Shown here: one piece after another, positions 1 through 7,515 of the stretch
Numbering within the stretch: position 1 is the first letter of the stretch
Layout of the letters: every line of letters begins with the position of its first letter
NCBI RefSeq assembly: GCF_003201675.2
Contig: NZ_CP029287.2
Span: 434,001-498,000 of the forward strand
DNA length: 64,000 nucleotides
DNA from: Metallosphaera hakonensis JCM 8857 = DSM 7519
GTDB taxonomy: Archaea > Thermoproteota > Thermoprotei_A > Sulfolobales > Sulfolobaceae
Reading direction: 5' to 3'
Program-made: the position numbers and the translations under genes
The notes under the pieces: generated by a model
Told to the model about the DNA's origin: nothing
What the model saw: only the letters and a program-made list of their open reading frames with translations
Databases searched by the model: none

Positions 1-285
1 TTGCACCAATCCCTTAACAACGATGGGGAGACCTTCGGTGAGGCACTGGATATGGTGAGGAGGACGTGGAAGGAGAGACCCATGATTGATTACAGTACCC
101 AGGAGGGGAGTAAGAGGGGAGTTCATGCCTCCACGTTGGACGAGAACCACTTTAGGGAGTTCATTAAGTCCGTGGATGATGTCGACATTATGCTTGAGAT
201 CAGGGATAAGGAGAGGAGCGCTCTTAGGGCGGTTGAGATATTGAGGGAGATGGGCAAGCTGGATAGGATCAAGAATCGGGGATGA
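1..285 (+). CDS. uvsE: UV damage endonuclease UvsE/UVDE, C-terminal part
   Basis: The frame is open at the left edge, so only the last 94 residues are seen. UVDE enzymes nick DNA next to UV photoproducts and use a metal-dependent TIM barrel related to endonuclease IV. The visible part has the family's C-terminal pattern: HQSLNN near the edge, a PMIDYSTQ segment followed by GVHAS, and a late DIMLEIRDKERSALRA segment, where acidic and histidine residues of the barrel lie. It ends normally at a TGA. Identification rests on motif recognition; the catalytic N-terminal half is outside the window. Confidence 0.8.
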   Translation: MHQSLNNDGETFGEALDMVRRTWKERPMIDYSTQEGSKRGVHASTLDENHFREFIKSVDDVDIMLEIRDKERSALRAVEILREMGKLDRIKNRG

Positions 286-693
286 GATTGCAGGTTAATA
301 AAAATGATAATTTTAACTCATTTTTGTATGTAACAAGACGAGATAACGTTCTGCAGTACCGAATTGAACCTTGAAGCGTACTTATCTTAGTAAATATTTT
401 GTATAGGAAGTAATGTCCCAGTTACTAAAAACCCTATCTTAGAACTGAGAAATCCCATCAAGATATAGTGATTCAGAGTTACGATTGTAATCACGCAAAG
501 GCGGTTCAAATCAACCTAGCGCTGGAAGATTTCAGACACGTGAACTCAGGTCCACTCAACTCTCCCTAACATAAGTGATCTCTTCACCGATTAATCCGTT
601 AAGTTTCCGATCCTCTGAAGACTTCGAGTGTACGAGGAGAAGGAATCCCGTCCCTGATTCCCGCAAAGTTTAACTGTAATTCGGTTCTTTCTC
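286..693. other. Intergenic, no gene seen
   Basis: About 400 bases between the uvsE end and cas6. I see no long reading frame, no tRNA and no CRISPR repeat. A weak TATA-like segment (around 668-676, TTTAAC) precedes the cas6 start by about 25 bases. Confidence 0.5.
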
Positions 694-1428
694 ATGTTAA
701 TGAGAATCTGCATGTCCTTCTCTCCGAAGGGACCTGTCCCCCTGCATTACAACTATTTAGTTCAATCGGCAATCTACAATCGCCTTCCCAAGAGGCTCTC
801 AAATACCCTTCACGACAAGGGGATAATGGAGGGACCCAGAAGGTTCAAAATGTTCACCTTCTCCAAGCTAATGGGGGACTTTAAGAGAGAAGGGGACCAT
901 TTGATTTACATCGATAGATGTTTCCTATGCATCTCATCCCCTCTTGATCGAGTAATCAAGGAAATCTATCGTTCCTTCTTAGTGGACCCCGACTTGATCC
1001 TCGGGAGGTCAAAGCTTGTGTTGGAGGTTATCAACGTTGTTCAAGACCCTGAGTTTAGGGAGACGAATAGGGTTTACACCCTATCTCCCATAGCGGTCTA
1101 CAGGAGGAACGGGAACCAGACTAGGTATTACAATCCCTTTGAGCTCGAGTGGGGTAGCCTGGTGGATCTTAATGCAAGGAGGAAATTCCTAGCCCTTGAG
1201 GGAAGAAATTTAAGGAACGGACTCTCGGTGAGACCTTTGAGGGCATTCATTAGCTTGGTAAGATACAAGGATAACGTGGTTGAGGCCTGGAGAGGGGAGT
1301 TCATCATGAGAGGGCCCAAATCCCTCCAGAGGGTGGTTTACGAGACCGGACTAGGTAGCAAGAACAGCCAGGGTTTCGGGATGGTTGAGATGGTGGGGAG
1401 GAACGTAAGGGAGTTCCTGAACATATAG
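694..1428 (+). CDS. cas6: CRISPR-associated endoribonuclease Cas6
   Basis: 244 residues, a normal Cas6 length. Cas6 cuts the CRISPR precursor transcript within each repeat to give crRNAs. The N-terminus has the family pattern FSPKGPVPLHYNYLVQSAIY, and the C-terminus has the glycine-rich RAMP loop GLGSKNSQGFGMVE (about residues 220-233) that contacts RNA. ATGs at 694 and 700 are both possible, with a TATA-like segment about 25 bases upstream. No CRISPR array, Cas3, Cas10 or adaptation gene lies in the window, so the gene stands alone here. Such solitary cas6 genes in Sulfolobales usually serve arrays elsewhere on the chromosome. Confidence 0.88.
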   Translation: MLMRICMSFSPKGPVPLHYNYLVQSAIYNRLPKRLSNTLHDKGIMEGPRRFKMFTFSKLMGDFKREGDHLIYIDRCFLCISSPLDRVIKEIYRSFLVDPDLILGRSKLVLEVINVVQDPEFRETNRVYTLSPIAVYRRNGNQTRYYNPFELEWGSLVDLNARRKFLALEGRNLRNGLSVRPLRAFISLVRYKDNVVEAWRGEFIMRGPKSLQRVVYETGLGSKNSQGFGMVEMVGRNVREFLNI

Positions 1429-1634
1429 AGCACTACGCATTCAGGTCTGGGCAGAGATAACTGGAGAGTCGTGAAAATAATGTGCGTGTTGCTTGTTCTT
1501 ATGGATGTTAAGCTTATTAGATTTTCCTCTATTTCAAGATCAAAGCTTAGAAAGTGTTCTTATTCAGCTATCCTCGGTACGTTTTATATTTTAGATATGT
1601 CGCCTCAAAGGGCTCAAACATATTTTTAAACTAT

Positions 1635-1687
1635 TTGATATTTCAAGTATCAAGACTTTTTAAACCTCTTGATATTCCAAGTATCAA
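1635..1687 (+). promoter_or_regulatory. Promoter with two palindromic operator-like sites
   Basis: Two 19-bp inverted repeats, TTGATATTTCAAGTATCAA at 1635-1653 and TTGATATTCCAAGTATCAA at 1669-1687, share perfect TTGATA/TATCAA arms and differ at one base. Their centres are 34 bp apart. The TATA box (TTTTTAAA, about 1657-1664) lies between them, and the second site overlaps the ATG at 1687. A protein on both sites would block TBP/TFB binding and the start. The likely ligand is the ATPase encoded just downstream (inference). Confidence 0.8.
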
Positions 1688-2916
1688 TGGAAGAGAACAT
1701 TTGGTGGAGAGGAAAGGATTACATAGAGGAGGACGTAGATATCAAGAAGTGGAACTCCGCTAAATTTAGGTGGATACCAAGGGAAACGAACCGGATCTCT
1801 CTTCAACCCTTCTCCTTAAACTTCATCGTTGGACCCAGACAAGCGGGAAAGACAACTCTCATGAAACTTCTAATTAAGAGGCTTCTTGAGTCCAATCACA
1901 ACCCCTTGTCAATATTCTACTGTAGTTGCGATCTCGTGTCCGATTATAAAGAACTTCTGGAAAAAATGAAGGAGTATCTAAAAATAAAGAAAAGGGAGGG
2001 TATCAAATCTTCGTTCATTTTCCTAGATGAGGTCACTTTCGTTAAGGATTGGTATAGGACAGTGAAGTACTTGATTGATACCGGTGAACTTAGAGGAGAT
2101 GTGGTCACAGTTTCGGGCTCAAGTTCATTGTCAATTCTAAAGCAGAAGGAGAGTTTTCCAGGTAGAAGGGGAAATGGAAACGACGTGGTCTTGTATCCTC
2201 TCAGCTTCTCCAGTTACATTAAGGTAATTGATCCGAGAATTGAGGTCGAACCAGGTTGGTATAGCGAAATTCAAGAGCTCTTTGAGAGTTACCTAAGGGT
2301 GGGAGGACTACCCCCATCGATCAACGGCCTATCTCCACTGAAAATGTACATAGAGTGGATTATTTACGAGATAAACAGGATAGGAAGGGATGAGACACTT
2401 GCCAAGCAAATACTCTCTGCAGTCCTCTCGACGACTCCTAGCAAGGTGAGCTACAACTCGATTGCCAAAGAGATAGGAGTAAATCACAGAACTGTTGCGG
2501 AGTACATGAAGCTCTTTAACGATATGATCTTGACCTTGACGCTTCACTTTATAGATGTAAATACAGTTTATTACAACTACAGGAAGCAAATTAAGATACA
2601 TTTTGTGGACCCGATGTTCTACGACGTGGTATCCACGTGGACTGGGGTTAAGAGACCGGACGATCCAATAATCGTGGAGGGGACAGTTGCATCACACCTT
2701 TCGAGAATTTACAATATAGGTTATACTGAGGTCGGGAAGGAGGAGATAGACGTCGTCACGCTGCCGGACGTTGTGGGTTACGAAGTGAAATACAGGGAGA
2801 GGTCAAGGCAGGTAAAGGTTATCGCAGGAAAGATGAAGAAAGTGATTACGTTATCGAGGAACGGCGATAACGACACGGTACCGGTTCATTTATTTCTAGC
2901 TCAACTGGATATATGA
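1687..2916 (+). CDS. AAA ATPase (AAA_14 type) with C-terminal winged-helix and PD-(D/E)xK-like segment
   Basis: About 409 residues from the ATG at 1687. That start is preferred over the upstream TTG because the TATA box sits about 27 bases before it. Walker A is GPRQAGKT at residues 49-56 and Walker B is FIFLDEV around 112-118, followed by a sensor-like VSGSSS. A helix-turn-helix region lies around 250-280 (SYNSIAKEIGVNHRTVAEYM). The C-terminus keeps nuclease-type residues: EEIDVV and then GYEVKYR, matching the D...ExK layout of DUF4143/DUF234 proteins. These archaeal ATPases are widespread and poorly understood; roles in defence or mobile elements are suggested. The HTH and the twin promoter palindromes suggest autoregulation. 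Confidence 0.8.
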   Translation: MEENIWWRGKDYIEEDVDIKKWNSAKFRWIPRETNRISLQPFSLNFIVGPRQAGKTTLMKLLIKRLLESNHNPLSIFYCSCDLVSDYKELLEKMKEYLKIKKREGIKSSFIFLDEVTFVKDWYRTVKYLIDTGELRGDVVTVSGSSSLSILKQKESFPGRRGNGNDVVLYPLSFSSYIKVIDPRIEVEPGWYSEIQELFESYLRVGGLPPSINGLSPLKMYIEWIIYEINRIGRDETLAKQILSAVLSTTPSKVSYNSIAKEIGVNHRTVAEYMKLFNDMILTLTLHFIDVNTVYYNYRKQIKIHFVDPMFYDVVSTWTGVKRPDDPIIVEGTVASHLSRIYNIGYTEVGKEEIDVVTLPDVVGYEVKYRERSRQVKVIAGKMKKVITLSRNGDNDTVPVHLFLAQLDI

Positions 2917-3058
2917 AATCTTTCGAGTTTTCATTTACCTTGTTTTGAGGATATTTATTTGTATAGATAATTGTTGACGAGAAGTCCATCATTTCAGACA
3001 TAGAGGTTAGACGCCTCAGGTTGGGTAAGGTTTTTATCATCTGGGCGTAACTGTAATT

Positions 3059-3913
3059 ATGGCCTTCATTGACTCCCACACGCATCTCTGGTTCAAGGGA
3101 GCAGTAACCCAGGAGATGAGGGAGAACTGGTCCAGGGTCGGATACGAGATTCCTGTGCTGGAGAAGGATCAAGTAATCAGGGAGATGGATGAAGCCGACC
3201 TGGAATTCGTGGTCATAATAGCCTACCCCATGAGGAGATTATGGGGTGCCAGGGAAGACTTCGCGATCAGGATGATCCAAGAGGCCAGAGATTTCCCTAA
3301 TAGGTTTTCCATTGTGGGCGGAGTGGAGGTTAACCAACTCACCCTGGAAGAGACCAGGAAGTGGTTGGAGGCCCAGTACTCCGCCGGAGTTTCTGGTTTT
3401 AAGCTCCACCCTCCTCACATGTGGATTAAACCCAATGATTACAGGGAGGAGGAGAGAGGAATGAACCAACTGGAGCTCCTCTACGAGTTCGCTCAGGATC
3501 ACGACCTCCCTGTGGTTATACACACCGGCACTTCCTTCTTCCTCCCAGCTAGGAACAAGTACGGTGATCCCATCTACCTCGATGACGTCTCCGTTGACTT
3601 CCCAAGGTTGAAGATAATCATGGCCCACCTGGGACGGCCGAACTGGGTAGAGACCGCGTTTCAATTACTAAGGATAAGGAAGAACATTATGGGCGACCTT
3701 TCCAGCATACCACCAAGGAGGATGTTGGAGTATTTCCCTAGGCTTGAAGAGGTATCGGATAAGTTACTCTACGGCAGTGACTCAGGGGGACCTGGAGTGA
3801 AGGGCCTAAAAGCACACCTGGAGGGATTCCTTCAGGTTAAGATTCAGGAGAGCTCCAAAGTGAAGATAGCTCATGATAACCCTAAGATGGTTTTCAGGAC
3901 AATAGAGAGGTAG
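3059..3913 (+). CDS. Metal-dependent amidohydrolase (Amidohydro_2 TIM barrel)
   Basis: 284 residues. The metal-ligand set of the amidohydrolase superfamily is complete: H7 and H9 in DSHTHLW, H118 in the FKLHPPH strand, H155 in VIHTG, H190 in MAHLGRP and D241 in YGSDSGG. Members act as decarboxylases or hydrolases on small ring or carboxylate substrates; the substrate here cannot be told. A TATA-like GTTTTTATC about 25-30 bases before the ATG fits a leaderless transcript. It appears monocistronic. Confidence 0.85.
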   Translation: MAFIDSHTHLWFKGAVTQEMRENWSRVGYEIPVLEKDQVIREMDEADLEFVVIIAYPMRRLWGAREDFAIRMIQEARDFPNRFSIVGGVEVNQLTLEETRKWLEAQYSAGVSGFKLHPPHMWIKPNDYREEERGMNQLELLYEFAQDHDLPVVIHTGTSFFLPARNKYGDPIYLDDVSVDFPRLKIIMAHLGRPNWVETAFQLLRIRKNIMGDLSSIPPRRMLEYFPRLEEVSDKLLYGSDSGGPGVKGLKAHLEGFLQVKIQESSKVKIAHDNPKMVFRTIER

Positions 3914-4335
3914 ACCGCGTTAATGATAATGAAGGTTTGTTCTAACTTAATTCAGAGGAAAGAGATGTTATCCCTGATGAAGTCAGGCCATGAGGTCGAA
4001 ACCATGCGAATACGCAGTTAACGGGAACGGATCTGCTTATCGTCTCCGGACGAAATCTCTTACTTTACTCTCTAGGAAGTTGTCACCATGATTATGTATT
4101 GAAAACACTGTTTTAAACGGATAATCACGTGAGTCTCCCTCAAGGGAATCTAAGCCTCTTGCCTCTCTCCTAAAGACTTCATGGGAATCTGCGCTTTATC
4201 GTCGTGAATAATTACCTTGATGTTTATTCTGTCTTTCAAGATTTGTGACAAGACTTGGTGCTATCACTATAAAAATTTTTAATTAAAGCTCTGGTTATAT
4301 AAAAATTAGTTAACTCCAGAGATTTCCGTAAAACT
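3914..4335. other. Intergenic, no gene seen
   Basis: About 420 bases between two genes ending toward each other. I find no convincing reading frame, RNA gene or repeat. A run of T and A near 4270-4310 lies just past the end of the small minus-strand gene and could act in termination. Confidence 0.4.
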
Positions 4336-4566
4336 CTAGCCGGTCTTTCTTCCTCTACATTTCTCGTCTATCACCGATATCATGGCCAGAAGAACCAAGG
4401 TCTGTGTGTCTATTCCTTCTTCATAGGCAGCGTTCTGGAAATATCTGATCCTCTTCTTAGTCTCCTGAATTACTTCATCAAGGGTACCTGTCCTCTTGGA
4501 TATTCTCTCCAGCTCAGAGATAAACGAATCGATGGATGCTGTATACGAGGGAATAGTTCTTCCCAT
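4336..4566 (-). CDS. Small conserved-type protein of unknown function
   Basis: 76 residues beginning MGRTIPSYTASIDSF, mostly helical and charged, ending DEKCRGRKTG. The MGRT-P-Y start is reminiscent of small archaeal DUF8156-type proteins (recalled resemblance only, not tested). Codon use looks like real coding sequence and there is no overlapping better frame. No motif reveals a function. Confidence 0.55.
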   Translation of the reverse strand: MGRTIPSYTASIDSFISELERISKRTGTLDEVIQETKKRIRYFQNAAYEEGIDTQTLVLLAMISVIDEKCRGRKTG

Positions 4567-4623
4567 TGGATCTCATTATTGTCCTCCTTAATATTTAGAG
4601 AGAGTTTGACGAAACTAATACGC

Positions 4624-4702
4624 TAGTAGTTCCAGTAAGTTTCAGTTAAGTCTCATCTTCGTCTCTAGCTCCCATCTCTGCAGGAACTTTATGGAAATAC
4701 TA
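4624..4702. mobile_element. MITE, TAGTRTTTCC-type termini, 79 bp
   Basis: Ends are inverted repeats: TAGTAGTTCCAGTAAGT at the left, and TAGTATTTCCATAAAG read inward from the right. It is flanked by GC on both sides (4622-4623 and 4703-4704), a 2-bp target duplication like other members at 14539, 26600 and 60240. No coding capacity. It is the longest of the short copies (others are 65-68 bp). The rest of 4567-4919 holds nothing else recognisable apart from the kinase promoter. Confidence 0.75.
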
Positions 4703-4919
4703 GCGAGGACAAATTAACGCTTCTTTGGTGACCTTTGAGGGTTCAAGTGTAAAACGTTGTCCCTATTCCTCAAGGTAGGCCCAATTTCATGGTAGTTAAC
4801 CCATGAATTCCGATCTTACATGAGAGGTTGTCCGTAGATCCTTGAAGATCTGAAATCGTCACACAAGGTTCCCAGCGAAACCTTAATAGCACAACGAATA
4901 TGATTTTTACCAGTTCTCG

Positions 4920-6716
4920 ATGGGAGGGATAATGGACGCGAAGGATCACTATAGAAGGGCGATATCCCTAGAGAAGAGAGGAAGGATATCTGAAGCCCTC
5001 AGGGAGTGCGACCTCTCCATCTCTCTGGACCCTTGGGAACCCAGATACCACGCCAAGAGAGCCCAGTTGTTGAAGAAGTTAAAAAGGTTTGAAGAGGCAC
5101 TCGGGGAGTACGATAAGGCCATCCGCCTGGACCCGATCAACTCCAGGTATCACGCGTCCAAGGCCTCGATCCTTCGCTCCATGAAGAGATACCTCGACGC
5201 CCTAAGGGAGTACGACAAAGCTCTATCCCTGGAATACGGGAATCCTAGATACATTGAATCCAGGGAGAAGATCAGAGAGGAGTTGAGATCCTTGGGATTG
5301 AATCCCTCTAGGCTCACCTCGATCTCCACTACCAATGCGCTCATAGCTTCGTTGAAGGAAAGGAAAGTCAGGAAAGCCAAGGTCTTAGTGGGTATACTTG
5401 AGTCCCTGGGTGTCTCCGTAACTTCCCTCGCCTGTGAACTGTCATCCAAGGGGGAGTGTAGAGCACTCCTATGGATTATGGAAAACTATCAAGTCAACTA
5501 TCAGAGGTGCCAAGATCTCCGCGGTTTCGTGGACTGCATCATGTCCTCGAGGGTTTTACCTCGCGGTGTGGACGATCTCCTCCTGGCCCTGGCCAGGGAC
5601 AGGGAATACGGGAAGAGGTTGGCCGGACTAGCCCTAGCCACGGCTAAGGATAGAGGGACGAGGGAGTTGGCGGAGAGATTGCTGACTGGAAATATTGAGG
5701 GGGTAAGGCTTCCTCCCCTTGATTCCTGGGATCCGAACCTATGGCTGAACAGGGAAATATACGGCTATCACGCGGTCAAATTCCTGGGCAAGGGAGGAAC
5801 TTCCTACGTTCTGCTTGTGGAGAGGGAAGGCGTGAAATATGCCATGAAAATACCGGCCCTGTCACCCTCTAACAAGGGCGAAACCAAGGTTAGTCAGTCC
5901 ACGTTCTCAGAGCTCGCCAGCGAGTCCAGCAAGCTCCAGGAGATATCTAGGAACGCCGATGATCTGGTGAAGCTCTACGGTATATTCAGTGACCTAACCA
6001 CAATTAGGCAGATCCTATCCGGTAAGGTTGACCTCTACCTGAGGACACCCCCGGCCCTAATCATGGAGTACATGGCTGGGGGAGACGCCGAGTCCCTGCT
6101 CTCCAGGGAAGCGCTCTTCTATTCCCAGAGGTGGGAGAAGATTGTAACCTTGATACTTCATAGGGTGGCCAGGGCTCTGAACTCCATCCATTCTGAGGGA
6201 CTGGTTCACTTGGACGTTAAAACTAGGAACGTTTTCTTCACCTCCGACCCAGGGGAGTCGGGGGAGGAGGTATTGAGGAACTTGAAAGAGCAGAAGGTGA
6301 AGGTGAAATTGGGTGATTTGGGGGCCTCAAGGAAATTGGGCACTCCTGTGGATCAATACACCCCGGAGTACTGCCCTCCAGATCAGGTTAAGGCTCTCCT
6401 TCGCCGGGGCGGGGCGACCAAGGAGATGGACGTTTTTGCGTTGGGGGCCACAGGTTACAAGATGTTTACCAGGAGATCCCTAATACCTCCAGAGATCGTT
6501 GAGATGTACGAGAAAGCTATTGAGGGGGATGGTGAGATGATTGTTAAGGCAGAAAGGAGTTATAGGGAAATGTATCTCTCACTTCGGATCGAAAACGCGG
6601 GACCTGAAATGGAGAGACTATTGAAACTCATGGTTCATCCCGATCCGGGAGTGCGACCCAGCGCAACCCAGGTGGCAATTACCCTATTCAAGATGAGCAA
6701 GGCCTTCTCCCAATGA
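4920..6716 (+). CDS. TPR-repeat serine/threonine protein kinase
   Basis: 598 residues. Residues about 5-110 form three TPR repeats (each with a -Y-x3-I-LDP- pattern), a protein-interaction module. The C-terminal half is a eukaryotic-type kinase: glycine loop GKGGTSYV (about 287), the AMKIP lysine (about 308), catalytic loop HLDVKTRNVFF with H430, metal-binding DLG (D466) in place of DFG, and an APE-like PEYCPPDQ. This TPR-kinase design is typical of Sulfolobales, where such kinases take part in broad phosphosignalling. A second ATG at 4932 is an alternative start. No partner gene is adjacent. Confidence 0.85.
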   Translation: MGGIMDAKDHYRRAISLEKRGRISEALRECDLSISLDPWEPRYHAKRAQLLKKLKRFEEALGEYDKAIRLDPINSRYHASKASILRSMKRYLDALREYDKALSLEYGNPRYIESREKIREELRSLGLNPSRLTSISTTNALIASLKERKVRKAKVLVGILESLGVSVTSLACELSSKGECRALLWIMENYQVNYQRCQDLRGFVDCIMSSRVLPRGVDDLLLALARDREYGKRLAGLALATAKDRGTRELAERLLTGNIEGVRLPPLDSWDPNLWLNREIYGYHAVKFLGKGGTSYVLLVEREGVKYAMKIPALSPSNKGETKVSQSTFSELASESSKLQEISRNADDLVKLYGIFSDLTTIRQILSGKVDLYLRTPPALIMEYMAGGDAESLLSREALFYSQRWEKIVTLILHRVARALNSIHSEGLVHLDVKTRNVFFTSDPGESGEEVLRNLKEQKVKVKLGDLGASRKLGTPVDQYTPEYCPPDQVKALLRRGGATKEMDVFALGATGYKMFTRRSLIPPEIVEMYEKAIEGDGEMIVKAERSYREMYLSLRIENAGPEMERLLKLMVHPDPGVRPSATQVAITLFKMSKAFSQ

Positions 6717-7515
6717 TTAGGCTGTGATGGTATGGCTTAACCTTTGACGTTTTAATAGGAAGTTTCAAGGAGACTTCTGATTGTAACGGTCCCTCCAGGA
6801 ATCGAGAGCCTTTAGGTTCAAGTGGCGAAGTCTACCCCGCCCTTACGGACGTGGCTTCCAACTTCACGGTAGGGATTTCCTGCTTCTCAGCTCCACCTTG
6901 CCAAAGGCAGAGGGCGGAACTCCACATCTGAGGGTCGCACCGACCCCGAAGTGAACGTGACGTCTTGAGGATCACTGGTTGGAGCAGAGCCATACCGCAT
7001 GGACCCTCGCTTTAACCAAGGCGTCTCGTGACGTTTGGCCCGTCTATGGCATCAATATGTCGAATGCGAACCCATATTTAAGTTCATACAAAGGGGGGCT
7101 ATCCGTCTCTCGCGGGTGGGGTCTTCCGCCTCTTTGAACTCCAATTAAGATAAACTTTCTCAAGTTCCGCTGATTTAGTGCCGGCGATTTGCGGTACCCG
7201 TCTAGAGTCAACCTCCGTTTACAAATCTGGAACGACGAACCTAGCCCAAACGAAAAAGGTTTACCTTTCGTCCTCGGCCACTTCTCAGATGCGTTCCCAT
7301 GTGCGTAACCTGTTTCGCCGGGGTCTCTAGTTCCTAGGGTTTTGGTTATACTTCCTGAAACTTTAGAGAGCAATGTAACCTTCTCTAATACATTGAGTGG
7401 CTTTGAATCCAACATTGTACTTTAGACTATGACTAAGTATAACTTAAAGGTGAGTTCTCAAGCCCATTCATGGCGTTATGAAAAGACTTAATTCCCCGAT
7501 GTAAACTCTCTCCCC
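6717..7515. other. Decayed region, possibly an old IS200/IS605 (tnpB) remnant
   Basis: About 800 bases without an intact gene. Read on the minus strand, 7048-6800 gives frameshifted stretches (GFAFDRDAIGA-like, then a proline-rich tail) and a GC-rich hairpin-like end near 6815-6850, reminiscent of a tnpB 3' end. The open frame 7044-7415 on the minus strand lacks recognisable motifs and starts inside a MITE, so I do not call it a gene. The tnpB reading is tentative. Confidence 0.35.
7349..7439. mobile_element. 91-bp MITE with TA target duplication, copy 1
   Basis: Begins TACTTCCTGAAACTT and ends GACTATGACTAAGTA. The ends match as inverted repeats (TACTT..T.A), and TA flanks both sides (7347-7348, 7440-7441). 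A second copy, about 85% similar by eye, is at 30922-31012 inside an ATPase gene, which fixes its boundaries. It carries no gene. A TA target and short TIRs suggest mobilisation by an IS630/Tc1-type transposase. Confidence 0.75.

Noticed and set aside
7044-7415. 123-codon minus-strand frame as a gene
   Set aside because: It starts inside the 91-bp MITE, has no family features and sits in decayed DNA.
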